A DNA stretch of 64,000 nucleotides from G963691835 sp963691835 (GTDB lineage: Bacteria; Pseudomonadota; Alphaproteobacteria; Thalassobaculales; Thalassobaculaceae). The stretch spans positions 5,402,304-5,466,303 of the forward strand of contig OY829383.1 of the NCBI GenBank assembly GCA_963691835.1. The letters are read 5' to 3'. How positions within the stretch are numbered: position 1 is the stretch's first letter; each line of letters starts with the position of its first letter. Shown here one piece after another: positions 18,435 through 27,063 of the stretch. The notes below the pieces were generated by a model, which saw only the letters and a program-made list of their open reading frames with translations, was not told where the DNA came from and searched no databases. Both the position numbers and the translations under genes were made by a program.

Positions 18435-19016
18435 TCAAGCCGCTCCCGACACGATCGCGTCGAGCGCCTTGCTTACCTCTTCAATACTGGCCATGCCGTC
18501 AACGGACTTAAGCGCGCCTTTGCTGCGATAGTGCGGCGTGATCGGCGCTGTCTGGGCATGGTAAACCTCAAGACGTTTCTTGAGGGTTTCCTCATTGTCG
18601 TCGGCGCGACGCTCCGACTCCGGCGTTTCCGCGATCCGGGTGCGGATCCGATCGAAGAGGATCGTCTCGTCTACCGACAACTCAATGACATGATCGATCT
18701 TGAGGCCCTTGGTCTCCAGCATCTCGTCCAACGCCTGAGCCTGGGCAACCGTCCGCGGGAATCCGTCCAGGATAAAACCCTTGGCGCAATCCGGCTCCTC
18801 GATCCGGTCGGCGATCATGGCCACCATGATGTCGTCGGACACAAGCCCGCCGGAATCCATGATGGATTTCGCTTTCTGACCGAGTTCCGAGCCGGACGCT
18901 ACGGCCGCGCGAAGCATGTCGCCGGTCGAGAGCTGGATCATGCCGTGCACCTCTTGAAGGCGCTTGGCTTGGGTGCCCTTTCCGGCTCCCGGCGGACCCA
19001 AGAGGATCATGTTCAT
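18435..19016 (-). CDS. adk: Adenylate kinase
   Basis: Converts ATP and AMP to two ADP and balances adenine nucleotides. The protein has 193 residues, the short form without the zinc-binding LID insertion. The P-loop GPPGAGKGTQ is at 7-16, the AMP-binding GFPRT follows FILD, and the short lid is at about residues 130-140. It lies four bases from the overlap with secY (the adk ATG overlaps the secY stop), which is the standard secY-adk arrangement. Confidence 0.96.
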   Translation of the reverse strand: MNMILLGPPGAGKGTQAKRLQEVHGMIQLSTGDMLRAAVASGSELGQKAKSIMDSGGLVSDDIMVAMIADRIEEPDCAKGFILDGFPRTVAQAQALDEMLETKGLKIDHVIELSVDETILFDRIRTRIAETPESERRADDNEETLKKRLEVYHAQTAPITPHYRSKGALKSVDGMASIEEVSKALDAIVSGAA

Positions 19017-20362
19017 CCGCGCTTCCCCCTTAACTTGGACTTTTTGATAAGTCCTTCATATTGGTGCGCCAGCATATGCGACTGCACCTGTCCGACCGTA
19101 TCCATTGTGACGGTCACGACGATCAGCAAGCTCGTGCCACCGAAGTAGAAGGGCACCGAGTACTGGCTGATAAGCAGTTCCGGCAAGAGACAGACGCCTG
19201 CTAGGTAGAGGGCGCCAACCACCGTCAGCCGGGTAAGCACGAAGTCCAGATAGTCGGCCGTCGCCTTGCCCGGGCGGATGCCAGGCACGAAACCACCGTA
19301 CTTCCGGAGGTTATCCGCCGTCTCCACCGGATTGAACACAATCGCGGTGTAGAAGAAGGCGAAGAAGATGATCATCCCCATGTAGACCGCGATGTAGAGC
19401 GGCTGACCGTGACCGAGAAGTGCCGTCACCGTGTTCAGCCACTCCGGCCCTGTGCCGCCGGAGGCCGAGAACTGGGCCACCGTCACCGGCATCAGCAGGA
19501 TGGAGCTCGCGAAGATAGGCGGAATAACGCCGGAAACGTTGAGCTTCAGCGGCAGATGAGAGGACTCGCCGCCGAACATGCGGTTGCCAACCTGACGTTT
19601 CGGATACTGGATCAGGATCCGGCGCTGAGACCGCTCGATGAACACGATGAACGCGATAACGGCAACGGCCATCACCAGGATGAAGATGATGAAGCCGGCC
19701 GACAGCGCGCCGGTACGGCCGAGTTCCAACGTCCCCGCAAGGGCGGACGGCAGGTTCGCAACAATACCGGCGAAGATGATCAGCGAGATGCCATTGCCGA
19801 TGCCCCGCGCCGTAATCTGCTCACCCAGCCACATCAGGAAAATCGTGCCGCCGACGAGCGTGATGACCGTCGTCGCCCGAAAGAAGAAACCGGGGTCGAT
19901 GACCACGGAGCCTGTTGAAGCGGGCATGCTCTCAAGGCCAACCGATATTCCGTACGCCTGAACAGTGGCAAGCAGGACGGTCAGATACCGGGTGTACTGG
20001 TTCAGCTTCTTGCGGCCGACCTCACCCTCTTTCTTGAGCGTGTCCAGGGTCGGAGAGACCGCCGTCATCAACTGCATGATAATGGCGGCCGAAATGTACG
20101 GCATGATGTTGAGCGCGAAGATCGTCATGCGACCCAGGGCGCCACCCGCGAACATGTCGAACATGCCGAGGATGCCGCCTGCGTTCTGCTGGAAGATTTC
20201 CTGCAGAGCGACCGGATCGATACCCGGGATCGGGATATACGTCCCGAGCCGATAGACGACGAGCGCCCCGAGGGTGAACCAAATCCTGCGTCGGAGATCG
20301 GTAGCCTTCGTAAAGGCGCCAAAACTCATGGTCGATGAGAACTGCTCGGCACTGGAGGCCAT
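19013..20362 (-). CDS. secY: Protein translocase subunit SecY
   Basis: The channel subunit of the Sec translocase in the inner membrane, 449 residues with ten predicted membrane segments. Family markers are RIWFTLGALVVYRLGTYIP at the first segment, GIGNGISLIIFAGI, and the cytoplasmic loop ERSQRRILIQYPKRQ. It works with SecE, which is encoded at 47 kb in this window, and SecG. It ends the spc block and overlaps adk by four bases. Confidence 0.97.
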   Translation of the reverse strand: MASSAEQFSSTMSFGAFTKATDLRRRIWFTLGALVVYRLGTYIPIPGIDPVALQEIFQQNAGGILGMFDMFAGGALGRMTIFALNIMPYISAAIIMQLMTAVSPTLDTLKKEGEVGRKKLNQYTRYLTVLLATVQAYGISVGLESMPASTGSVVIDPGFFFRATTVITLVGGTIFLMWLGEQITARGIGNGISLIIFAGIVANLPSALAGTLELGRTGALSAGFIIFILVMAVAVIAFIVFIERSQRRILIQYPKRQVGNRMFGGESSHLPLKLNVSGVIPPIFASSILLMPVTVAQFSASGGTGPEWLNTVTALLGHGQPLYIAVYMGMIIFFAFFYTAIVFNPVETADNLRKYGGFVPGIRPGKATADYLDFVLTRLTVVGALYLAGVCLLPELLISQYSVPFYFGGTSLLIVVTVTMDTVGQVQSHMLAHQYEGLIKKSKLRGKRG

Positions 20363-20385
20363 GGGGACTCCTTAAACGGCGGAGG

Positions 20386-20886
20386 TCAGGCCGACGCCTC
20401 GCTCGCGTCCACCCCCTCGCCCTTCTTGGCGACGGAAACGGTAACGGACCCACCGGCTTTCTCGACAGCCTCAATGGCGGCCTTCGATGCACCGGCAACG
20501 TCTAGAGTTACTTTGGCGCTGAACTCGCCTTTCGCAAGCACGCGAACGCCATGCTTCGCGGCTCCGGCCAATCCAGCCGCCTGAAGGGCAGCATGATCAA
20601 TCGTCGCAGACGCGTCGAGTTTGCCCGCGTCAATCGCCGCCTGCATGCGTCCAAGGTTCACAACCGCATAATCCTTGCGGAAGATATTGTTGAAGCCACG
20701 CTTCGGAAGACGCCTGTTGATCGGCATCTGGCCACCCTCGAAGCCATTGATGGCAACGCCGGACCGTGCCTTCTGACCTTTGTGGCCCTTGCCCGCCGTC
20801 TTGCCGGTGCCGGAACCCGCACCACGGCCAATCCGCTTACGCGGTCGGCGGGCGCCGTCATTGTCCCTGAGATCATTCAGTCTCAT
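20386..20886 (-). CDS. rplO: 50S ribosomal protein L15
   Basis: Late assembly protein of the large subunit, 166 residues. The start MRLNDLRDNDGARRPRKR is canonical, followed by the Gly/Lys-rich GRGAGSGTGKTAGKGHKGQ and FEGGQMPINRRLPKRGF. The frame continues 21 codons upstream; the ATG at 20886 was chosen by homology, and AGGA lies eight bases before it. It sits between rpmD and secY. Confidence 0.96.
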   Translation of the reverse strand: MRLNDLRDNDGARRPRKRIGRGAGSGTGKTAGKGHKGQKARSGVAINGFEGGQMPINRRLPKRGFNNIFRKDYAVVNLGRMQAAIDAGKLDASATIDHAALQAAGLAGAAKHGVRVLAKGEFSAKVTLDVAGASKAAIEAVEKAGGSVTVSVAKKGEGVDASEASA

Positions 20887-20979
20887 TGCCGTCATCCTTT
20901 TTCGATCCAACTGTCCGACCGATGGGAGGAGATCCCGTCTCCCAAACATCCATCGGACGGCCGGAACGTCGCCCGTCTA

Positions 20980-21174
20980 TCAGGCTTCGCTTTCGACCCG
21001 GACAAGGTGAGACACCTTGTCGATCATGCCCCTCACCGCCGGCGTGTCCTCAAGGACCCGCGTCCGGTGCATTTTGTTGAGCCCAAGACCCACAAGGGTC
21101 TGGCGCTGATCCCGCCGGCGGCCGATCGGGCTGCCGATCTGGGTGACCGTGATGGTCTTGTTATCGTCGCTCAT
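20980..21174 (-). CDS. rpmD: 50S ribosomal protein L30
   Basis: A small large-subunit protein of 64 residues. It contains the L30 core VTQIGSPIGRRRDQRQTL and GLNKMHRTRVLEDTPAVRGM. It is flanked by rpsE and rplO, the usual order. Confidence 0.95.
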   Translation of the reverse strand: MSDDNKTITVTQIGSPIGRRRDQRQTLVGLGLNKMHRTRVLEDTPAVRGMIDKVSHLVRVESEA

Positions 21175-21191
21175 CGTTCGATCCCGTTCGC

Positions 21192-21767
21192 TCAGGCCTC
21201 AGCCGCCGCGACAGCGTCCGCCTCGTCCTCACGACGATCGCGACCGAAGATCTCCGCGACCTTCCGGCCCCGCTTCGCCGCGACCTGACGCGGAGACGTG
21301 ATGCCTTTCAGCGCCTCGAACGTCGCCTTGATCATGTTGTGCGGGTTGGACGTGCCGATCGACTTCGCCACAACGTCTTGAACACCAAGGGATTCAAAGA
21401 CCGCGCGCATCGGACCGCCTGCGATGATGCCGGTACCTGCCGGCGCCATGCGAAGCTGAACCCGGCCCGCACCAAAGCGACCAAAGATGTCGTGATGCAG
21501 GGTACGGCCTTCCCGCAGCGGCACACGGATCATGGTGCGCTTGGCCTGCTCCGTCGCCTTGCGGATCGCCTCCGGCACTTCGCGGGCTTTGCCCGAACCG
21601 TAGCCAACCCGGCCACGGCCGTCGCCAACCACCACCAGGGCCGCGAAGCCGAAGCGCCGACCACCCTTGACCACCTTGGCCACGCGGTTGATCCCGACGA
21701 GCTTCTCGACCAGTTCCGGATCGTCGCGTCCGCCGCGATCCCGTTCCTGCCTGTCCGGCCGTGCCAT
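21192..21767 (-). CDS. rpsE: 30S ribosomal protein S5
   Basis: Fidelity protein of the small subunit (ram phenotype in E. coli mutants), 191 residues. The double-stranded RNA-binding part is ELVEKLVGINRVAKVVKGGR; the C-terminal part has GPMRAVFESLGVQDVVAKSIG. The start at 21767 has AGGAGG seven bases upstream; the frame runs 12 codons further, without support. The C-terminus carries a short acidic/Ala-rich tail. Confidence 0.96.
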   Translation of the reverse strand: MARPDRQERDRGGRDDPELVEKLVGINRVAKVVKGGRRFGFAALVVVGDGRGRVGYGSGKAREVPEAIRKATEQAKRTMIRVPLREGRTLHHDIFGRFGAGRVQLRMAPAGTGIIAGGPMRAVFESLGVQDVVAKSIGTSNPHNMIKATFEALKGITSPRQVAAKRGRKVAEIFGRDRREDEADAVAAAEA

Positions 21768-21780
21768 GCTCGACCTCCTC

Positions 21781-22143
21781 TCAGAACTTAAGACCGGCTT
21801 CACGCGCCGCGTCAGCGAGCGCCTTTACCCGGCCATGAAAACGGTAGCCGCCGCGGTCGAAAACGACCTCCGACACGCCCTTGCCAACCGCCCGCTCGGC
21901 AATCAGCTTGCCCACAACCGCCGCCGCGTCCTTGTCGGCACCGGTCTTCAGGTCACCCCTGATATCCTTCTCGATCGAAGACGCCGATGCGATCGTAAGA
22001 CCGGCACCATCGTCGATGATCTGGGCATAGATGTTCTTTGACGACCGGAAAACCGAAAGTCTCGGCCGTCCATCCGCCTTCTTGCGGAGCGCCGTCCGGG
22101 TCCGAGCCCGGCGCCGCTCGAAAAGCTGTTTCGAGGTCAACAT
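21781..22143 (-). CDS. rplR: 50S ribosomal protein L18
   Basis: Large-subunit protein that binds 5S rRNA together with L5. The protein has 120 residues; it starts MLTSKQLFERRRARTRTAL and ends with the conserved FDRGGYRFHGRVKALADAAR. The frame is open far upstream into rplF, but the conserved start is at 22143. Confidence 0.96.
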   Translation of the reverse strand: MLTSKQLFERRRARTRTALRKKADGRPRLSVFRSSKNIYAQIIDDGAGLTIASASSIEKDIRGDLKTGADKDAAAVVGKLIAERAVGKGVSEVVFDRGGYRFHGRVKALADAAREAGLKF

Positions 22144-22154
22144 TCCCTGGGCCC

Positions 22155-22688
22155 TTACTTCTTCTTGCCTTCCTTGCGGAGGATCGTCTCGGTCGCGTAC
22201 TTGACACCCTTGCCCTTGAAAGGCTCCGGCGGACGGTACGCACGAATCTCGGCGGCCATCTGACCGACGCGCTGCTTGTCGGCACCGTGCAACTCGATTG
22301 CCGTCGGCGTCTCGCACTTCACCTTGATGTCGTCCGGGATCGGGTAACGAACCGGGTGGCTGTAGCCGAGTGCCAAGACAAGATCCTTGCCCTCAACTGC
22401 GGCACGATAACCGACACCGTTGATCTCAAGCTTCACGGTGAAGCCTTCACTCACCCCGGTCACCAGATTGGCGATCCGCGCGCGCATCGTGCCCCACATC
22501 ATGCGGGACTGCTTGCTCGCCGTTGACGGGGTCACGGTGACCTTGCCGTCATCCAGCTCGACGCTGACCAAACTGTTCAGACCGCAGCTCAGCTCTCCGA
22601 GCTTGCCCTTGGCTTTGACCGCATCGTTGGCGATCTCGACGGTAACGCCGCTCGGAACAACAACGGGGTTTTTTCCCACGCGTGACAT
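22155..22688 (-). CDS. rplF: 50S ribosomal protein L6
   Basis: Binds 23S rRNA near the sarcin-ricin loop. The protein has 177 residues with two similar domains; the start MSRVGKNPVVVPSGV and the C-terminal YRPPEPFKGKGVKYATE are conserved family features. It lies between rpsH and rplR. Confidence 0.97.
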   Translation of the reverse strand: MSRVGKNPVVVPSGVTVEIANDAVKAKGKLGELSCGLNSLVSVELDDGKVTVTPSTASKQSRMMWGTMRARIANLVTGVSEGFTVKLEINGVGYRAAVEGKDLVLALGYSHPVRYPIPDDIKVKCETPTAIELHGADKQRVGQMAAEIRAYRPPEPFKGKGVKYATETILRKEGKKK

Positions 22689-22699
22689 CGTGCCCTCCG

Positions 22700-23098
22700 T
22701 CAGAACACTTTGCAGAGGACTTCGCCGCCCACATTGGCGGCACGGGCCTCATTGTCGGACATCACGCCGCGCGGAGTCGACAGGATCGAAATTCCGAGCC
22801 CGTTGTACACGCGATTGAGATCCTTGATCTTCGAATACACTCGGCGACCCGGACGCGACACGCGCTGGATCTCGCGGATGACAGGGTCACCCTCGTGGTA
22901 CTTGAGCTCGATCGACAGCTCACCCATGCCCGGACGGGATTCGCCGGTGGTGTAGCCGCGGATGTAGCCTTCGCGCTGCAGGACATCCAGAACGTTGCTC
23001 CGGAGCTTGGAGGCGGGGCTGAGAACCACCGTCTTCCGTGCACCCTGGCCGTTCCGGATCCGGGTCAGCAGGTCCCCGAGGGGATCGCTCATCGCCAT
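22700..23098 (-). CDS. rpsH: 30S ribosomal protein S8
   Basis: Primary 16S rRNA-binding protein of the platform and, in E. coli, the translational repressor of the spc operon. The protein has 132 residues; markers are DPLGDLLTRIRNGQ at the start and GLGISILSTPRGVMSD near the end. Its place in the spc block suggests the same autoregulatory role, but no target site was identified. Confidence 0.97.
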   Translation of the reverse strand: MAMSDPLGDLLTRIRNGQGARKTVVLSPASKLRSNVLDVLQREGYIRGYTTGESRPGMGELSIELKYHEGDPVIREIQRVSRPGRRVYSKIKDLNRVYNGLGISILSTPRGVMSDNEARAANVGGEVLCKVF

Positions 23099-23113
23099 GT
23101 CCGATGTCCTCCT

Positions 23114-23419
23114 TTACCAGCTCGACTTGACGAGACCGGGGATCTGCCCGGTCGAGCCGAGTTCGCGCAACGCAATGCGCGACATCTTGAGCTTCCGATA
23201 GTACGCCCGCGGACGGCCGGTGATCTCGCACCGGTTCCGCAGCCGGATCTTCGCACTGTTGCGCGGCATCGCCGCCAGTTTGAGGGTCGCCTGAAAACGC
23301 TCCTCAATCGGCGCGCCCCGGTCGGCGGCAATCGCCTTCAGCCGGTCGCGGCGGGAGGCGTGTGCCTTAACCTTGGCGGCACGGTTCTTGTTATTCTGAA
23401 TGGCGCTCTTTTTCGCCAT
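23114..23419 (-). CDS. rpsN: 30S ribosomal protein S14
   Basis: Small-subunit head protein, 101 residues. It is the long zinc-free form: the C-terminal motif is NRCEITGRPRAYYRKLKMSR without the CxxC pairs of the short form. It lies between rplE and rpsH. Confidence 0.97.
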   Translation of the reverse strand: MAKKSAIQNNKNRAAKVKAHASRRDRLKAIAADRGAPIEERFQATLKLAAMPRNSAKIRLRNRCEITGRPRAYYRKLKMSRIALRELGSTGQIPGLVKSSW

Positions 23420-23437
23420 GACCGTCCTCCTGACCGC

Positions 23438-23980
23438 TCAAGCAACGAACGGGAAGTTGAACCGCTTGAGAAGCTCACGCCCCTCTTCGTCGGTCTTCGC
23501 CGTCGTCACGATGATGATGTCCATGCCCCGGATCTCGTCGACCTTGTCGTAGTCGATCTCGGGAAACACGATCTGCTCTTTCAGGCCCATGGCGTAGTTG
23601 CCGCGGCCATCGAAACTCTTGCCGTTCAGGCCCCGGAAGTCCCGGACGCGCGGCAGCGCGATGTTCACCAGCCGGTCGATGAACTCGTACATCCGCTCCT
23701 GACGAAGAGTCACCTTGCAACCGAGCGGCATGCCCTCGCGAACCTTGAAGCCGGCGACCGACTTCTTCGCGCGGGTGATGACCGGCTTCTGCCCGGTGAT
23801 CTTCGCGAGATCGCCCGCGGCGGCCTGGACCTTCTTGCTGTCCTGCACCGCTTCACCGACGCCGATGTTGATCACGACCTTCTCAAGCTTCGGGACCTCG
23901 TGGGCGTTGTTGTAATCAAACGCCCCAAGCATCTCCGGCCTGATCGCCGTCTCGTAATGTTCTTTCAGTCGCGCGGCCAT
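23438..23980 (-). CDS. rplE: 50S ribosomal protein L5
   Basis: 5S rRNA-binding protein of the central protuberance, 180 residues. Conserved stretches are KVVINIGVGEAVQDSKKV, AGFKVREGMPLGCKVTLR and FPEIDYDKVDEIRGMDI. It lies between rplX and rpsN. Confidence 0.97.
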   Translation of the reverse strand: MAARLKEHYETAIRPEMLGAFDYNNAHEVPKLEKVVINIGVGEAVQDSKKVQAAAGDLAKITGQKPVITRAKKSVAGFKVREGMPLGCKVTLRQERMYEFIDRLVNIALPRVRDFRGLNGKSFDGRGNYAMGLKEQIVFPEIDYDKVDEIRGMDIIIVTTAKTDEEGRELLKRFNFPFVA

Positions 23981-23997
23981 ATCCGTCGCTCCAATCC

Positions 23998-24321
23998 TTA
24001 AGCGTCGACCTGCTCGCCGGAACGCTTCGCGAAGCGCACCTTGCGGCCGTCGTCCAGGGTCTTGTAGCCGACGCGCGTCGCTTCACCGCTCTTCGGGTCG
24101 GCAATCGCCACGTTGGAAATATGAATTGGGGCCTCACGCTCGATGATGCCGCCGGCGTTGGTCTGGCTTGGCCGGGTGTGGCGCTTCATGACGTTGACGC
24201 CACGCACAACGACCCGGTCGGACTCACGAACGACGCGGATAACCTCGCCCTTCTTGCCCTTATCCTTGCCGGTCCGGACGACAACCTCGTCCCCGGTCTT
24301 GATCTTGAACTTCTTCGCCAT
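23998..24321 (-). CDS. rplX: 50S ribosomal protein L24
   Basis: Assembly initiator protein that binds the 5' end of 23S rRNA. The protein has 107 residues; the KOW motif is in VVVRTGKDKGKKGEVIRV and the middle has NVMKRHTRPSQTNAGGI. The ATG at 24321 has GGAGG seven bases upstream and shares one base with the rplN stop, so the two genes are translationally coupled. Confidence 0.97.
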   Translation of the reverse strand: MAKKFKIKTGDEVVVRTGKDKGKKGEVIRVVRESDRVVVRGVNVMKRHTRPSQTNAGGIIEREAPIHISNVAIADPKSGEATRVGYKTLDDGRKVRFAKRSGEQVDA

Positions 24322-24689
24322 CACAGCACCTCCGGCGCCAGGGAGACGATCTTCATGAACCGCTTGGCGCGCAGCTCACGGGTGACCGGGCCAAAAATAC
24401 GGGTACCGATCGGCTCGTTCTGCTTGTTGATCAGGACGGCCGCGTTCTTGTCGAAGCGGATGGCCGATCCATCGTCCCGGCGGATGTCCTTGGCGGTGCG
24501 CACGATCACGGCGCGCAGCACGTCGCCCTTCTTCACCTTACCCCGCGGGATCGCCTCCTTGACGGACACAACGATTACGTCGCCGATGCCGGCAACTTTC
24601 CGCTTGGAGCCACCCAAGACCTTAATGCACTGAACCCGGCGAGCACCTGAATTGTCGGCGACGTCGAGGTTTGACTGCATCTGAATCAT
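24321..24689 (-). CDS. rplN: 50S ribosomal protein L14
   Basis: Interface protein of the large subunit, 122 residues. The start MIQMQSNLDVADNSGARRVQ is the universal L14 signature, and the family motif continues as KVLGGSKRKVAGIGDVIVVS. It overlaps rplX by one base. Confidence 0.97.
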   Translation of the reverse strand: MIQMQSNLDVADNSGARRVQCIKVLGGSKRKVAGIGDVIVVSVKEAIPRGKVKKGDVLRAVIVRTAKDIRRDDGSAIRFDKNAAVLINKQNEPIGTRIFGPVTRELRAKRFMKIVSLAPEVL

Positions 24690-24702
24690 GTCAAACCCTC
24701 CC

Positions 24703-24960
24703 TCAGGCGCCTGCGCACTCAGCCGACGCGTCGTCGACGATCACTTCCCAGGTCTTCCGCTTGGAGATCGGCGCGCACTCACGGATGCGGACGATATCCC
24801 CTTGCTTGAACTGGTTCGCTTCATCGTGCGCGGCGAACTTCTTCGACCGGGTGATGAACTTCTTATAGATCGGGTGCATCACGCGCCGCTCGACCCGGAC
24901 GACAATCGTTTTGTCGCCTTTGTCGCTCACGACGGTTCCCTGCATCACGCGCCTGGGCAT
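24703..24960 (-). CDS. rpsQ: 30S ribosomal protein S17
   Basis: Early-binding small-subunit protein with an OB fold, 85 residues. Markers are LQGTVVSDKGDKT-like residues near the start (here MQGTVVSDKGDKTIVV), the central HPIYKKFITRSKKF and the C-terminal IRECAPISKRKTW. Confidence 0.96.
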   Translation of the reverse strand: MPRRVMQGTVVSDKGDKTIVVRVERRVMHPIYKKFITRSKKFAAHDEANQFKQGDIVRIRECAPISKRKTWEVIVDDASAECAGA

Positions 24961-24988
24961 CGCCTCGTCTCCTCGAACCTCGCCGCCG

Positions 24989-25201
24989 TCAGCCGGCAGC
25001 GCGGGCTTCGCGCGCCCGCTCGCTCATAATCGTCTTGATCCGGGCGACATCGCGCCGGACAAGCCGCATCCGTGCCGTGCTCTCAAGCTGGCCTGAGGCC
25101 TGCTGAAAGCGCAGATTGAACTGTTCCTTCTTGAGCTCGATCAGCGACGCCTTGAGTTCGTCGTCTGTCTTCGCCCGGAAATCTTCAGCCTTGGTCGCCA
25201 T
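24989..25201 (-). CDS. rpmC: 50S ribosomal protein L29
   Basis: A small helical protein at the exit tunnel, 70 residues. It contains LIELKKEQFNLRFQQASGQL and the closing basic RLVRRDVARIKTIM. It lies between rplP and rpsQ. Confidence 0.95.
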   Translation of the reverse strand: MATKAEDFRAKTDDELKASLIELKKEQFNLRFQQASGQLESTARMRLVRRDVARIKTIMSERAREARAAG

Positions 25202-25249
25202 AACGGCTCCTCCTTCGTCCCGTCGCCCGCCAGGGGTCTCCCCTTGGCG

Positions 25250-25663
25250 TTACTCGCCGAGACGCGTCACGAAACGCGTGTCGATCGGCAGCTTTGCCGA
25301 CGCCAGCGCGAATGCCTCGCGCGCCAAATCCTGTGGCACGCCGTCCAACTCAAACATGATCCGGCCCGGTTTCACCCGGCAGACCCAGAACTCGGGAGAG
25401 CCCTTGCCCTTACCCATCCGGACTTCGGCCGGCTTGCTCGACACCGGCACGTCCGGGAAGATCCGGATCCAGACGCGGCCCACACGGCGGATACGACGCG
25501 TGATCGCCCGACGAGCAGCCTCGATCTGACGCGCGGTGATGCGCGCCGGCTCCACGGCCTTCAAGCCATAGGCGCCGAAATTCAGTTGCGTGCCGCCCTT
25601 AGCAAGACCGTGGATACGGCCCTTGTGCTGCTTGCGGAACTTGGTGCGCTTCGGACTCAACAT
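25250..25663 (-). CDS. rplP: 50S ribosomal protein L16
   Basis: Organises the A-site region of the large subunit. The protein has 137 residues; it starts MLSPKRTKFRKQHKGR and has the conserved GKGKGSPEFWVCRVKPGR. It lies between rpsC and rpmC. Confidence 0.97.
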   Translation of the reverse strand: MLSPKRTKFRKQHKGRIHGLAKGGTQLNFGAYGLKAVEPARITARQIEAARRAITRRIRRVGRVWIRIFPDVPVSSKPAEVRMGKGKGSPEFWVCRVKPGRIMFELDGVPQDLAREAFALASAKLPIDTRFVTRLGE

Positions 25664-25690
25664 CGTCCGTCTCCCGTCCTCGGTTCCCGA

Positions 25691-26377
25691 TCAGCGCTGG
25701 GACGAGCCCGGCTGCTGATCAGCCTGGCGCTTGTCCTGAGCCATCGGGTCGTGGGCCATGATCTCGCCCTTGAACACCCAAACCTTCACGCCGCACGCCC
25801 CATAGGTCGTGTGCGCGGTCGCCTGCCCGTAATCAATGTCGGCCCGCAGCGTGTGAAGCGGCACGCGGCCTTCACGATACCACTCCGTCCGCGCGATCTC
25901 CGCGCCGCCGAGACGGCCGGCACAGTTGATCCGGATACCCTGGGCGCCAAGCCGCATGGCCGACTGCACGGCCCGCTTCATGGCGCGGCGGAACGCAACC
26001 CGGCGCTCCAGTTGCTGGGCGATGTTCTCGGCGACCAATTTCGCATCGATCTCCGGCTTCCGGATTTCGACGATGTTCAGGTTCACGTCGGTGCCGGTCA
26101 TCTTCGAGAGATCACCGCGCAGCTTCTCGATGTCCTGGCCCTTCTTGCCGATCACCACGCCCGGCCGTGCCGTATAAAGCGTGACCCGGGCCCGCTTAGC
26201 CGGACGCTCGATCGTCACCCGGCTGACACCAGCTTGGTGAAGACGCTTTTGAAGGTAGGTCCGGAGACGCAGATCCTGATGCAACAGGTCCGCGTAGCCA
26301 CGGGCGGCATACCAACGCGAGTCCCAGGTCCGGTTGATGCCGAGGCGCAGGCCGATCGGATTAACCTTATGTCCCAT
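25691..26377 (-). CDS. rpsC: 30S ribosomal protein S3
   Basis: mRNA-entry protein of the small subunit, 228 residues. The start is MGHKVNPIGLRLGINRTWDS; the KH domain carries TARPGVVIGKKGQDIEKLR; the C-terminal domain has YGACGVKVWVFKGE. Its start codon overlaps the end of rplV by one base. Confidence 0.97.
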   Translation of the reverse strand: MGHKVNPIGLRLGINRTWDSRWYAARGYADLLHQDLRLRTYLQKRLHQAGVSRVTIERPAKRARVTLYTARPGVVIGKKGQDIEKLRGDLSKMTGTDVNLNIVEIRKPEIDAKLVAENIAQQLERRVAFRRAMKRAVQSAMRLGAQGIRINCAGRLGGAEIARTEWYREGRVPLHTLRADIDYGQATAHTTYGACGVKVWVFKGEIMAHDPMAQDKRQADQQPGSSQR

Positions 26378-26757
26378 TACGCAGTCTCCTCGCGCTCACG
26401 CACGATCAGGGTCAGGTGCGAAAACGGCTTCTGAATGCGGCCGGCGCGGCCCCGCGCCCGAGCGTGGAACCGTTTCATGACGAGGCTCTTGCCGACGAAC
26501 GCCTCTTTCACATAGAGGCGGTCAACATCGAGCTGGTGATTGTTCTCAGCGTTCGCGATGGCGGACTGGAGCGCCTTCTTCACGTCGTTGGCGATCCGAC
26601 GCTTGGAGAACGTCAGAAGCGCCAAGGCGCGGTCCGCACTTTGCCCCCGGATCATGGAAGCAACGAGATTGAGCTTCTGCGGGCTCACGCGGAGGTTGGC
26701 GAGCACCGCCTTGGCCTCCGTGTCGTCGAGCCGCCGCTCGGCTACTGGCTTACCCAT
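26377..26757 (-). CDS. rplV: 50S ribosomal protein L22
   Basis: Exit-tunnel protein of 126 residues, contacting all domains of 23S rRNA. Conserved parts are NLRVSPQKLNLVASMIRG and the C-terminal FHARARGRAGRIQKPFSHL, which includes the tunnel hairpin. It lies between rpsS and rpsC. Confidence 0.96.
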   Translation of the reverse strand: MGKPVAERRLDDTEAKAVLANLRVSPQKLNLVASMIRGQSADRALALLTFSKRRIANDVKKALQSAIANAENNHQLDVDRLYVKEAFVGKSLVMKRFHARARGRAGRIQKPFSHLTLIVREREETA

Positions 26758-26774
26758 CGTGTCTCTCCGCCCGA

Positions 26775-27050
26775 TCAGCGCCGCGACTTCTTATCGGCCG
26801 CATGGCCGTAGAAGGTGCGCGTCGGCGCGAACTCACCGAACTTGTGCCCAACCATGTTCTCGGTCACCAGAACCGGAACAAACTTCTGCCCGTTGTGCAC
26901 GCCGAACGTCAGACCGACGAACTGCGGCATGATCGTGGACCGGCGCGACCAGGTCTTGATGACCTCGTTGCGACCCGAGTCACGCGACGCTTCCGCCTTC
27001 TTAAGAAGGAAGCCGTCGATAAAGGGGCCTTTCCAGACGGAACGAGCCAC
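26775..27050 (-). CDS. rpsS: 30S ribosomal protein S19
   Basis: Small-subunit head protein that pairs with S13, 91 residues. The start MARSVWKGPFIDGFLLKK and the central TWSRRSTIMPQFVGLTFGVH with GHKFGEFAPTRTF are diagnostic. Confidence 0.97.
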   Translation of the reverse strand: MARSVWKGPFIDGFLLKKAEASRDSGRNEVIKTWSRRSTIMPQFVGLTFGVHNGQKFVPVLVTENMVGHKFGEFAPTRTFYGHAADKKSRR

Positions 27051-27063
27051 GGTCGCTCTCCTC

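Noticed and set aside
22682..24001. A 439-codon open frame opposite rpsH, rpsN and rplE
   Set aside because: Antisense shadow of ribosomal protein genes.
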